Below are positions 18,947-29,880 of a DNA stretch of 64,000 bases, in pieces. The position numbers and the translations under genes are program-made. The stretch comes from Anthonomus grandis grandis. Lineage: Eukaryota > Arthropoda > Insecta > Coleoptera > Curculionidae. Under the pieces are notes generated by a model that made no database searches, was not told the DNA's origin, and saw only the letters and a list, made by a program, of their open reading frames with translations. The DNA is taken from NCBI RefSeq assembly GCF_022605725.1, contig NC_065554.1, positions 2,995,100-3,059,099 of the forward strand, given 5' to 3'. Position 1 is the stretch's first letter. Each line of letters opens with the position of its first letter.

Positions 18947-19953
18947 TCAGGTAAAATGGAATTGGCACATTTCGACAATTTTATTTCGCAATTCCTCTAA
19001 ATTTGTTGGCCTACTAAATTTATGCTTGTAAATGGTCTGCTTAAGGTAACCCCACAGATAAAAGTCATTTGGAGACAAATCTGGAGATCTAGGAGACCAT
19101 TTAATATCGCCAATCCCACTAATAAGGCGGTTAGGAAAAGTATTCTTTAAAAATTCTTTTACCCTAGCCGCGTTATGAACAGGACAGCCATCTTGCTGAA
19201 AATAAACCGATCCCAGGTCTACATCAGGTAGGATTTGAATGGCAGGAAGAACTTGGTTTTGCAGCAACTCAAGGTACTTTTGGGCGTTTAAAGTGCCATC
19301 AATAAAAAATGGCCCTATAATATTGTCGCCCAAAATACCTGCCCAAACATTCAATTTCTGAGGATACTGGGTACGAAACTGAAAACTTCTGTGCTCGTTT
19401 TCCTGAGACCAATAACGTACAATGGAAGGATTATGTTTGTCATGTAATGGAAAAGAAGATTCATCAGAAAACAAAATATTTTTTTAAAAATATTCGTTTT
19501 CATTTGCCTTTTTCATCATGGTTTCACAAAATTCCATTCTTCGCCACTGGTCTTCAGGAAATATTTCCTGAGTTTTTGAATACTTGAAACATTTGTACCC
19601 ATATTTTTTCCAGATACGAGCAACAGTTTTATTGCTCATTCCCAGTTCCTCTCCAACACTTCTAGTGGACCATGTCGAATCAAGTTCTATGGTACTGCAA
19701 ACCATTTCTTCCCGCCGTTCTATATCCCGAACCACTTCAACAGGTGGTTCTTGACGTTTTGTTGGAATTTTTTACAATCTTGAAGACAAAAAGATGTCTC
19801 AAAATTTGTAACCACATTTAAAACCGTTTTTGCACAAGGAATCGGTCTATTATCAAATGTCACTGAAAACAAATCTCTACATTGTACTGCCGAATTGCCT
19901 CCATAAAACCATTTAATTAGTTGAACTCTTTCATAAGGGGTATAAACAGCCAT
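18947..19953 (-). pseudogene. Mariner-type transposase, broken (element B)
   Basis: From MAVYTPYERVQL at 19953 there is an N-terminal helix-turn-helix region. Then, in a second frame, a segment (ERREEMVCSTIELD..TVARIWKKYGYKCFKY..) and in a third the catalytic core: MFSDESSF, YFQQDGCPVHN and SPDLSPNDFYLWG. Spacing between the second and third Asp is 41 residues, as in the rosa-like group. The frame breaks near 19725 and 19480, so it is inactive. No clear terminal inverted repeats were found. Confidence 0.8.
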
Positions 19954-20140
19954 AGTGAAAAAAACATGAAAATAACGCTTAAAAATTATTAATGCAACGT
20001 ACAGTAACACAGCAAAGTGAGGTCTGCAGACTCCCGGTTCAAAAAATAAAAACGAAAAATTCCGCCGTCTGCAAGTCGCAACTAAGCAGTGTTGCCATTA
20101 TTTTGGGTAATACGTAGCGCACGATAACACGATCTGTATA

Positions 20141-20752
20141 CCGGGTGGTGCGTCGCCGAGCGGAACATAGGAAATCCCATGTAAATTTTAAGGGGGTGAA
20201 TTATTGGCTTCCCTGTACATTTTACAGAAAACATGTAAGATAACTTTTTGAAGAGACCAATCCGACAAACCCTCGTGCAAAGTTTCAAAAAATTTTAATA
20301 GGCGAATCTTGAATTATTCAATTAAATGTAATTGCAAAATTACCAAATTTTCGGTTCAGGTAAAACCAGACACCAGCCACCAGCAAACAATTTGTTATAA
20401 GACTTTGTCAAAACTGACGTACAGCCGGATACAAAAGATGTTTTTTTTTCGTTTTATCAATCTCACAAAATTTTGTATGAAAAAAAAGTATGAACATAAT
20501 TTTTTAATCTTTATAATAATTTTTTCGTCGATTGAATAATTCATATTTATTGACACTTTTCCTCAAGTCAGTGACAATATTCATTTTACTGGTGCTCGTT
20601 TGGCTTTACCTGAACCGAAAATTTGCTAATTTTGCAATTACATTTAATTTCTTCAAAAAGTTATCTTACATTTTTTCTATAAAATGTACAGGGAAGCCCC
20701 CTTAAAATTTACATGGGTTTTCCTATGTTCCCCTCGGCGACGCACCACCCGG
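20141..20752. mobile_element. 612-bp MITE with long inverted repeats
   Basis: The ends read CCGGGTGGTGCGTCGCC and are flanked by TA (20139-20140 and 20753-20754). The arms can be followed inwards about 230 bp on the left and 160 bp on the right, the left arm carrying an extra stretch near 20250-20310. There is no coding capacity. TA flanks suggest mobilisation by a Tc1/mariner-type enzyme, but the CCGGG end differs from the CAGGG ends elsewhere here. Confidence 0.75.
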
Positions 20753-21068
20753 TATATATATCTGACCTATATTACAAAACGAATCAAAACTCGCCATTGT
20801 TTACAAATAGACGCTTTTTATTCAACTTGCCTTATCCAGCTACATCATCATTTTAAATTGCACCTTATCCAATTACCCAATAGGAATGCTTGATTTGATC
20901 TTACCTGACTATAACCGCTTACGCGCTATTTAATGTGTTCACATTCGCATTTTTAATTGCGGTAACTTGAAATTGAAACAACGATTTTTGTTCCGTAATA
21001 AACACTTTCTTAAAGTTTTTTTCAAAATATTGGTTTCAAATTTTAATTGTTTTGGACTAAGTGCGCAA

Positions 21069-21480
21069 ATGGATGTTGGTGTTGTGATTGCAAAAGCGAA
21101 AAAAGCTAGAAAAAACCCCAACGAGTCCAAGAAATGGAAAAGAGATCTTAAAAAAAAGGAAAGGTATGTTATAGTTTCTTAAGATGAATTTTAGCAGTGA
21201 ACATATAAGTATTTTATTTTTAGATATTCTGCTAAAAGACTTCCTAAGTTTCCAGTACGTGGACATAACGGCAAAACATATCGGTGCCAAAAATTAACTA
21301 TGAAGGATATTCGTGCGTGTGTGAAACAAAAATATTACAAGATGCATTTTTACTTCAATTTATGTCAGATAATAAGCCTAAATGAGAAAGAAGTGTTAAG
21401 GAAAATACACTCAAAAAATTTATGCGTTATAAATTGCACAACAAATCACGTTAAAATAATTAAGTGGATCTGCTTAATTT
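21069..21480 (+). pseudogene. Second DNCGGQN-family gene, N-terminal exons
   Basis: Exon 21069-21163 codes for a basic start (MDVGVVIAKAKKARKNPN...). It is followed by a GTATGT donor, a 60-nt intron ending TTTTTAG at 21223, and a second exon reading YSAKRLPKFPVRGHNGKTYRC. The basic, Trp- and Lys-rich start resembles the N-termini of this family as I recall them. A link to the fragment at 23890-25315 is likely but unproven, because 2.4 kb of other sequence lies between. Confidence 0.4.
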
Positions 21481-21559
21481 AATTAATTAAAAGTATTTAT
21501 TTCATAAACGTTCGCTAATGATATGATGTTGATTTGAATACATAATAAAAATGTAATTA

Positions 21560-21850
21560 TTTAAAATTAAGGGAATTTTCTTATCTTTGATATCTAATAT
21601 TACTTCTTTTTAAATTAAATATTATCACATATAATTTAAAAGAACCACATTTAAAATAAAGCAGCATTGCTAAATTGTTTTACTTGTCTTCTGACATTAA
21701 CAGGGCGGCGATACAATCAAATATACACATTTTTATTTTAATTTGCTTTTCTGAAAAGTTTACTAGTATTTCCCTTTAAATTAATTATTAGCGGATGTAT
21801 GATTTAAAAGAACCACATTCGAATCAAACAGCATTGCTTTATTATATGAA
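21560..21850 (+). repeat. Two imperfect direct repeats about 180 bp apart
   Basis: The phrase TTTAAAAGAACCACATT, followed by an AGCAGCATTGCT-like run, occurs at about 21636 and again at about 21805. The sequence is AT-rich, and no gene is seen from 21481 to 22239 apart from the promoter-like part near 22050. Confidence 0.5.
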
Positions 21851-22039
21851 GATGTTTTCCCCGTCTGCTTATCTCAATAAGACATCCTTTTAATTTTATG
21901 TGAACATTTTTATTTTAAGAGCGAGAAGATATTGTTTCTATAAGATTCGCTAACATTTTAAAAATACTGCGGCGAATTTTACCCGCGTGACCTAATACTG
22001 TCCAATAGAAACTCGATGCAGTCGCCATCCTGGTCAATG

Positions 22040-22239
22040 CTGACTGTCAGCATGCATATAAGAAAGCCGCTGTTGGCGTCTATGTGCATTTCGACAATGG
22101 TGTCCGGTGTCCGCGTGAGCGTGTAGTGTGAATAAAAGTTGTGCATACAGTTTGCAGGTATTTACAATATCCTTTTATATTGTTAACACGTGAGAATTGA
22201 GAAATTTGCAAGGCGGTTAAATATACCCTTAGCGATAAT
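22040..22239 (+). promoter_or_regulatory. Promoter-like region upstream of an orphan first exon
   Basis: A TATA-like CATATAAG lies near 22054. The tract to 22140 is richer in GC than its surroundings (GTGTCCGGTGTCCGCGTGAGCG). It precedes an ATG at 22240 that starts an exon. This is positional inference only. Confidence 0.35.
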
Positions 22240-22498
22240 ATGGCAGAGCCACCAAGCATTATCCTGGCAAATGGCGATAACACTGAACCCGGCATTCTCG
22301 GCGTTAACACCAAAGGCGGCGTTGTTATCTTAAATTTAACACTTGATGAACTAAATAATTCGAGCCTAGGTTTAACACGTCAAGTTTTGCTAGAGGCGGG
22401 TTCAGCTGAGAAATTAGAGGAAACAAATGTTGACCTTGATCGGCTACAAACATTGCTAGAAAGCTGGAATCTATTGCAACTTTTACCAATACTAAAAG
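22240..22498 (+). CDS. Orphan first exon, SAM-like helical domain
   Basis: Codes for 86 residues, MAEPPSIILANGDN..., ending LLESWNLLQLLPILK at a GTAATT donor (22499). The end resembles the first helices of a SAM domain (LLxxWNLxxLxPxLx), a domain for protein-protein contacts. It is unlike the surrounding decayed TE sequence in its even codon use and lack of stops. No following exon is recognised in the window, so it may be the start of a host gene, a copied first exon, or part of a transposon gene. Confidence 0.4.
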
Positions 22499-22689
22499 GT
22501 AATTATGAAGAAAATATTATTGAGACCTATTTTAACAATGTTGTTTTTACAACAATGCTATTTTAACAATTTATTCATTATTTTAGATTGCAGAGCAACG
22601 TACAGAAGCTTAATTTATCTGTCTGTATACTTATGTTAATATAAAAAAATATTTTTATCTGTCAATAATACCATGATATTGTAAGGTAC

Positions 22690-23200
22690 ACTTAACGTCG
22701 TGTCGATAGAGAAGAATATTTAGTTGTTAGTTTGTTTTTAAACTTTTACTGGATTTGTGTATCGAAGTTTACCAGTAAAAGACTATAAGATACGCCTCAT
22801 TCCATTCCTGTACAGTTTCTTGTTAGTGATGTTTTACTTTCAAGTAAATTATTTAGTTTATTTGTCTTTGTTTGTTAGTTACTAGAATTCAGTTGAGTTT
22901 TCATGGATGTGTTTAGACTGATGTTAAATCGGCTTTATTATTTAATATTTGACATATTTTTTAATAAATCTCTGATTTATTTTTATATTTTTAAAAAATT
23001 GTGTTGTAGTACACTAAACATTTGTCGACAAAAAAGAATACTTATTTGTTATTTACTTTTCAACTTACTAGATTTGTGTATTCCAGTGAAAGACTGATCG
23101 ATACGCCTCATTGTTTTTGTTTTTTAGTTTAGAGTTCAATCTTGTTATTTTTTAGACTGATGTTATTATAGGTTTATCTTATTTTTGTTTATGCAAAATT
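22690..23200 (+). repeat. Diverged tandem repeat, unit about 270-300 bp
   Basis: The stretch with TTTGTGTAT..GAAAGACT..GATACGCCTCATT followed by TTTAGACTGATGTTA occurs at 22750-22930 and again at 23070-23170. It is noncoding. Confidence 0.5.
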
Positions 23201-23889
23201 ATTAAAATATATATTTTTGTTATAAATTTAATGTTGATTTTATTTAAAATGTTAGTACTAATGCGCTTGAAGTAAAGTCGGCTCAAACTTTAAACAAAGT
23301 AAAATACTAATATATTAATAAACAGTTCATTTTAATTCATAAAGAAAACAATTTGATTTAAACTTACAAACAACTTATAATATTGCTGTAAGTTTTGAAA
23401 TAAAAGGAACGTATTTTAAAACAAAAAGAACGTAATTTAAAAACAAAAGGAAAGCCAAGGAAGTAAAATCATTTTCTCTTTAAATAAAAGGGATAGCATT
23501 TTTATTTCAAATCAAATTTACTTTTAAAATGTTATTATCGGCATTTAAATCTATACAGAATTATTATAAAAATAACAGTGTTTCATGTTCATTGAAATAG
23601 ATAGCTTATTTCAATTGCTTAATGATATTTATTTACTTCAAATACCACAGTGCGACGTTTTAATAGGATTAACGAATTAGAATGACTATGAGCATGCTTA
23701 CTTTAAAAATGTGTCAAAATCATTAGACCTGTTATTAATTTAAATACAAACACTAATGAAGCAAAAACATATTGAATTTTAGTTGAATCATTATTTTTTT
23801 TTTTTGATTTTTCTTTGAGTGTAGTAGCAGAAAAGGTGTATCTACATAATACTTTGTCAAAATATACGATACACGGGATTTTCAGTTAC
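23201..23889. other. AT-rich stretch, no gene
   Basis: I see nothing but AT-rich sequence with short A-rich repeats (AAAAGGAACG..AAAAAGAACG..AAAAGGAAAG near 23400-23455). Confidence 0.5.
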
Positions 23890-25315
23890 AAGTTTGTAAG
23901 AAATCTGTTATGGCTATCTTAGATGTATCAAAAGATTAAATAAAATTGCTCGAGAGCATGCTTTAACTGGACAAATGCCAAAAGAGAAAAGGGGAGGGGA
24001 CAGCTAAATATGAGGGTCGCAGGAGTGGCGTCAAAGAATTTATCCAGACATTAAAGGGAGTTGAAAGTCATTATTGCCGAAGCAAAAACATTCAAACACA
24101 ATATTTACCGAGCGATTTAAATATTGCCAAAATTTTTAAAATATATAACGGATCTGTAGGTGAGCCGCTAAAAGTAAACAAATCTTTTTTTAGAGACATT
24201 TTCTTCGTTGTTTTAACATAGATTTTGGCACTCCGGCAACTGATTGAAACAAAATTGAAAAAATTGAAGAAAACAAAGTTAAACTGATTGTTGAAAAACG
24301 AGTTCACAAAATGAGATCCAATGCATTTTTTGCCAAACTCAAAGAAAAGAAACCAGAACTTTTTATTTTATCTTTTGACTGTCAAAAGAACTTTGCAAAC
24401 CCAAAAATACCGGGTCAGTCGGCATACTACAGTCGCCAATTATATACGTACAATTTTACCGTGGTAAAAGGCTCCTCAAAATTAAAGCTAACTAAAGACA
24501 ATGTTTTTATTTGCACTTGGATAGAAAACAAGTTCAGCAAGGGATCTAATGAAATTTCTTTGGTGGTTTTTCACTGTCTAAGCAACATCGATCTAACAGG
24601 TTATTCTACCATAAGCTTTTATGCTGATGGTTGTGGAGGCTAAAACAGGAACACCACAATGATTGCAATGTGTTGTCATTTTCTAAAAAATATTGCACCT
24701 AAAAACGTACAGCAACAAGTTGAGTTAGTTCTTCCTTTTTTTTCCGATTGGGAGTGCTTGGGAGAATCTAAAAAAATTCTCAAGAAAGAAGTGACTATTG
24801 TAGATCCAAAAAGGTACGTAAAAATGTTTAAAGAACATGGCGCAGTTAAAAATTTAGGATCACAGTGCACAGTATTGGATTTTAAATCGAAGGTAGCAAA
24901 ATATTTTTAAAATGTTGGATCTTGGCACTTTAAGTTTTCTGAGGTAAAAAGGTTAATAATAACCAAAAATTCGGTGAACAATGTTTTAGCAAGAGGCGAA
25001 ATATATTATAATTCAGATACTGGAGCTTTAAAACACTGGACACTAAGTTACTGGAGTTTAAAGAGAGGGAAAAACTTTTAAAATTTTTGCCCCACAGTTA
25101 GCCAAAAAGGAGTAGCTGTAAAACCTGAAAAGTTACTTGATGTAGAGAAGCTTTTAACAAAACATTTTGATGAGGAAGGATTAGTAGGGAGGACCTATAC
25201 TTTTACAAAAATCTGTTAATTATCTCTGGGGCTGCTGGCGAGGAAGTAGCACCAAATGGTATAGCTGAAGAACCCGAAGACTTATGTGAAGAAAATTACA
25301 ATGAAAATAAGTAAC
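23890..25315 (+). pseudogene. Second DNCGGQN-family gene, decayed body
   Basis: Same family as the gene at 11189-16122. VCKKSVMAILDVS and the KIAREHALTGQMP run come first. From 24311 an open stretch has LSFDCQKNFANPKIPGQSAYYSRQLY (first candidate Asp) and SFYADGCGG, then a stop where the family has Gln-Asn. It goes on in the next frames with CCHFLKNIAP, KKEVTIVDPKRYVKMF and CTVLDFKSKVAKYF. The GH/SD/E part seen in the first copy is missing here, apparently deleted. Many stops follow to 25315. No inverted ends like those of the first copy were found. Confidence 0.65.
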
Positions 25316-25639
25316 CTAGAGTTTAGCGTTGTTATTAGAGTAAATATTTATTAAGCTTTGCTTATTTTACAAAAAAAAAAACATAATAAACATTAAAACA
25401 AAATGTTTTTTTACTCCTTCTTATAGCTTTCTTTAAGCTCGCCTTTTCCACTTAGATGTTTCAAAACTCTCCTTATCCAAAGTAAAAATTAAATATTTAA
25501 TAACTGGGTAAAATATATTTAAAAGTATCACAACTTAAAAGTTACCTAATGTCTTATAAATGTATATAAAAAAAGTAAGGATTTGGCCAATCGTAAGATC
25601 TTTAATGGTTTTTCTTAATTTTCTTAAAACTCACTTAAA

Positions 25640-27824
25640 GGGATAAGACGAGTTTTGATGTGCAACGCCTCAATTACTTAAAATAGTAAATTCTCTACCA
25701 AACAAATAGTGACAATACTTTTGAACCAACATAACGACTCCCAGCGTTTCTAACTCAAAAAAATGATATTTAAGCTGTTCAGATGTTGCCTGTTTACTAA
25801 AGTACGCCACGGGATGATGCTCTTTGTTATTATTTATTTGCACAAGTATTCCATCTATACGAATAGCATGTATAAAGCCCATACTTTAAGTTACTATTAA
25901 AAATTTGTAAGACTGGTTTTTGGTTTAGCGCTAAATTTAATTTATCAAAGGCCTCGTGTTGGTATGGTCCCTAAAACCATGGCGCATTTTTATGTAAAAG
26001 TTCACTTGGAGGCTTTGTATATGTTGGAATACATTTTCGAAAATTACTAGTTAAACCAAAATATTGCTGTACGTTATGAATATTTGCTGCATTCGGAAAC
26101 TTTTCGACAGCAGATAGTTTCTGGTTAGTTGGCATAATAGTTGAATTTGATATTTCATATCCTAGAAATTCTATTTTTGTATGCAAAAACTCACATTACT
26201 AAGTTTAAAGGTTACCCATAGCTTTGAAAAAGTTTCAAAACTTCACCTAAACTATCTGAAGATTCCGCAATTGTCCTCCCAGGCACTAATATATCATTTA
26301 AGTAAACTAACATTTTAGTAAACCTTAAATTACCTAAAATTATATTAATTATTTTCTGAATCACTGAAAACGCATTTCTTAAACCAAAAGGATCTTTTAA
26401 AAATTCATAAAAACCACCTTGTGTGATAAACGCGGTTTTAGCTATAGAGTCTTCTGCCCTTTTAATTTGGTAATACCCAGATGCTAAATCCAGGGTACAA
26501 AAATATATATAGCCGGATAATCGATCGATTTGATCTATTTGAGATGGTAATTTTATTAAATGCCCTATAATCCATACATAACCTAGGTTCACCAGTTTTC
26601 TTGAAAACTAGCAAAACTTGGCTAGCATAGAGGGAGTCCGATTCCCTAATTATGTCGTGTCTTAAGAGTTCGCCCACTATATCTCGAATAATTTGTCTTT
26701 CTTTTTCGGGAAATCATCGCCGTCTTTGAGTGACTGAAATATTACTATTTAAATCAATTCGCATTTCTTCCTAACATGTTCCCATGTCAATCGAATTATG
26801 TACATTTGGATCTGTTTTTTTATAGAGTCAATACTTACATTAGCGTTTCTGTACTCGAATATTTCTAGGCTATTGTCTGCCACAGTTTTAATAAAGATAT
26901 TTTCCTTTTGTTAAAATTTTTTTAATTTTAAATCTAAAATAATATATTTATTAAATAAGGAACATTTACTACCGAAATCTAAAAAACACTTTAGTTGTAA
27001 ATTTTCTTTATAAATGATTGCATATAAATAAATGTATATAAATGAATTCATTGAAGGGCTTTGAGTTTTGTTACACCTTGATTGCCATACACTATGCTAC
27101 GTTACCATGTCCCTACAAGCATTTTTTTTGTTTTGTCTTAGGACATGGTTCTTCAACTTTTTATCCTCACATATTTTTAAATAGCCAGCTAGTTTTGTTA
27201 AGTTTTTAATTTCGGCAGTTTCTACCGCGAATCGAATTTGATTGTTTTTAACATCGCCCATTATGAAATTAATTCTATCCATGTCTGATAAGAATTTTCA
27301 TATGGTTTATTAATGAGAGATTCTCAAAAGTGTATCCATATAGGCTTTGGTTAGGCTTAGCGATACAACTCAATTTTTTTTTCATATCAGCCTGCATATC
27401 TCTTAGAAATAAAATTTTCAACTTTCCACTCAGACCAAGTAAATAATCGTGTGTGCAGTCCTCGATACCAAATTTCTGCCGTTCCACGTAATTTACTCAG
27501 CGCTATGTTACCTGATCTGACCAATTGTTAATTTGTGAAAATTTATCTACGGCATTTATCCATTCCTTGATGTCTTATAAACAGTATTAAACTCTTCAAT
27601 AATATTGTTATTAATTTCCCCAGAAAGATTATTACAATTATTGTTGACAATTTGATTAAACCTTGAGTGATTGATTGATTTAACGCATAAAAGAACTCAC
27701 TACCATTCTGCTCACTGGACATTCTAGGCGGAGTGTAACTTCCTTCTTGATCCATAGAACGATAGCGAGATAACTGACGATCACCAGTCATTTCTCTCTC
27801 ACCACTTTTGGAACATTCGTGCAC
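25640..27824 (-). pseudogene. Decayed Ty3/gypsy retrotransposon (gag and pol remnants)
   Basis: On the minus strand, gag-like pieces (27824 to 27097) come first. RT follows, with LLRHDIIRESDSLYASQVLLVFKK, the FCTLDLASGYYQI strand, FGLRNAFSVIQ and an altered catalytic box YLNDILV in place of YxDD, then FLGYEIS..KLSAVEKFPNAANIHNVQQYFGL. Last is a piece of RNase H (PVAYFSKQAT..YHFFELETLGVVMLV..YHYLFGREFTI). No LTRs, protease or integrase are visible. Frames are broken throughout and the active-site Asp is replaced by Asn. It is not a close copy of the errantivirus at 1435-9517. Confidence 0.8.
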
Positions 27825-28505
27825 ACTAGGGGAACTCGAGGAATTTACGTAGCACCGTCAGACGTTTCGGGACATTTTTTTTCACGAAATCGAAACAACC
27901 ACTTATCAACCTTTTAATTTTTATAAGGTTACTTGATTTATCCCACTTCTGACGTAAAACGTAAAAACCGTTCAACACAACACACGGATTTTATTACTAA
28001 TCAATATAAATAAGGATAAACAAAATAAGATGTTGGTTACTTGACAGGATGACTACAATCATCCACGTTGCAGGTTAAAGACCCCCTTCTTTGTGGTTCT
28101 CCTAGACTTATTTATAATAATTTATTTTTTTTAATTTAGACTTATTATAAATAAGTCTAGGAGAATATAATCAGAGAAGCCGGCTCTGATTGCCTAGCTC
28201 TCATCTAGCTGTATTTTCTTTTTTATATTACTTTCTTATTTAGTTTGGTACATTATTTTCATTTAGTTATTAGTATTTATTTGGTAAGGAGTTTTTTCTG
28301 TGGAAGTGTTTTGTATACTGTCGTCAAAGCAAGCGGCGTTGAGCTGAAAAATATTTGTATCCCCCTTTACCTAATATATGGTAATCCTATTATGCCGCGA
28401 ATTGCAAATTTAGTCAGTCGTGATATAGTCGTGCGGGGGGTATACACGATCCGGTTTCAACGGTCCCGCAGAAACGGGTGCGTTTCTACCGCACGAGATA
28501 TGCTA
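27825..28505. other. Noncoding stretch with a perfect 24-bp hairpin
   Basis: Arms 28097-28120 and 28142-28165 are perfect inverted repeats of 24 bp (TTCTCCTAGACTTATTTATAATAA) around 21 bp. It may be a small foldback element or a remnant of an LTR end. No gene is seen. Confidence 0.6.
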
Positions 28506-29880
28506 TCGTGCCGAAAAAAAACTGGGACAGCAAAATCTCCTAAATCTCTTGGTCTATTAGAATATTATATTTTGATGTTGTCAAAGTTAATTTAATTTTG
28601 TGACCGCCGCGTCAGCAAAATCGTTCTTTCAAAAGGCCTGCATTATCTCCTCAACAAAAAGCGATAATATACACTCGTCTGATGGATGGAGTTCCTATAA
28701 GAAGAATCGCAGAAGAATTAGGCATTAGTAAAAATACCGTTTCCTTAGCTAAGGCAAAAATTGTAGAATATGGAGCTATTGTAAGAAATCTGGTCGACCA
28801 AAAATTTCAAACGACATTCAAGATAGAGAGTTAGTTGGCTTTCTAAGAAACAATCTGTTTGAAACAGCAATAAAGGCGAAAGTAGACACGCATTTTCCTG
28901 GTTCTGCTAATACAGCTCGTAGTAGGATAAGAAATTCGGAAATTAAAAGTTGCTGTGCAACAAATAAAATATTTTTGACTGAAGCAAACAAACAGAGAAG
29001 ATAAGAATTTGCCCATGAATATGCACACCAAAACAACATATGGGAAACGGTAATATTTTTGGATCAAAAAAAACCTTTCAATCGTGCAATAATGGCAAAA
29101 TCCGCGTTTACAGGCCTTCTAATACCAGATATGATGAAATATATACACATAAGACAAAGTGGATGTTTTAGTATAAACGTTTGGGCTTGGATTAGTTTTA
29201 GAGGACCAGGCCTTTGTCAAATAGTGCAGGGAAGGCTTAATGCCTTAGTATATTGCAATATCCTGAGCAATGTTATGATGCCATCGGTTGGTGTAGTCTA
29301 TAAGCAAGATTTTATGTTCCAACATGATAATGCTCCTATACATACAGCCCGTATAGTTCAAAACTATCTAGACGAAAGACGAATTCAAGTTTTACCGTGG
29401 CGCTCGAAAAGCCCTGATATCAACCCAATTGAAAACGTTTGCGGTAAAATGGCAAAATATATGTATAAAGATAACTTTAGGCCTAGAAATCAGAATGAAT
29501 TACGCCTAAAGATAGATGACGCATGGGACCAAATAACCGAAGGAATATACCAGAAACTTAATTTTAAGTATGCCACGACGTTTGCAAGCTGTAATTGATA
29601 ACGACGGTGCGCTTACTAAGTATTAATCATTTTTTATTCCATATTATCAAAAAAGATATTATTTAGTTTTGATTTATTTATAAAAGGTGTTCCAAATAAA
29701 AATAAATATCGAAAAATAAAAATGTTTTGTATCAATATTATTATTTAAATATGTAAGACTCCAAAAATTCATAATGCGTAAATATGAATGCCATACCCAA
29801 GGAATGCGATTTACTATGTAATAGACTAGGAGACAATTCCCTACCTAAATTTTAATGTTCCAGTTTTTTTTCGGCACGAT
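28506..29880 (+). mobile_element. Tc1-like element, decayed
   Basis: TCGTGCCGAAAAAAAACTGG at 28506 recurs inverted at 29861-29879, and weaker similarity extends about 60 bp inwards on both sides (CTCCTA..GGTCTATTA-type). The distance of 1.37 kb suits a Tc1-like element, and a DD34E transposase relic lies between. TA is present just before the left end but not cleanly after the right, so the exact edges are uncertain. Confidence 0.6.
28640..29598 (+). pseudogene. Tc1-like DD34E transposase, broken
   Basis: The N-terminal helix-turn-helix reads LSPQQKAIIYTRLMDGVP..IAEELGISKNTVS. The core, open from 29059, has VIFLDQKKP (first Asp), MFQHDNAPIHTARIVQNYL (second Asp) and SPDINPIENVCG (Glu). The count between second Asp and Glu is 34: DD34E. 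Several frame changes occur between 28780 and 29060. Inactive. Confidence 0.85.

Noticed and set aside
18947..20140. Terminal repeats for element B
   Set aside because: I compared 18.5-18.95 kb with 19.95-20.14 kb and found no convincing inverted match.
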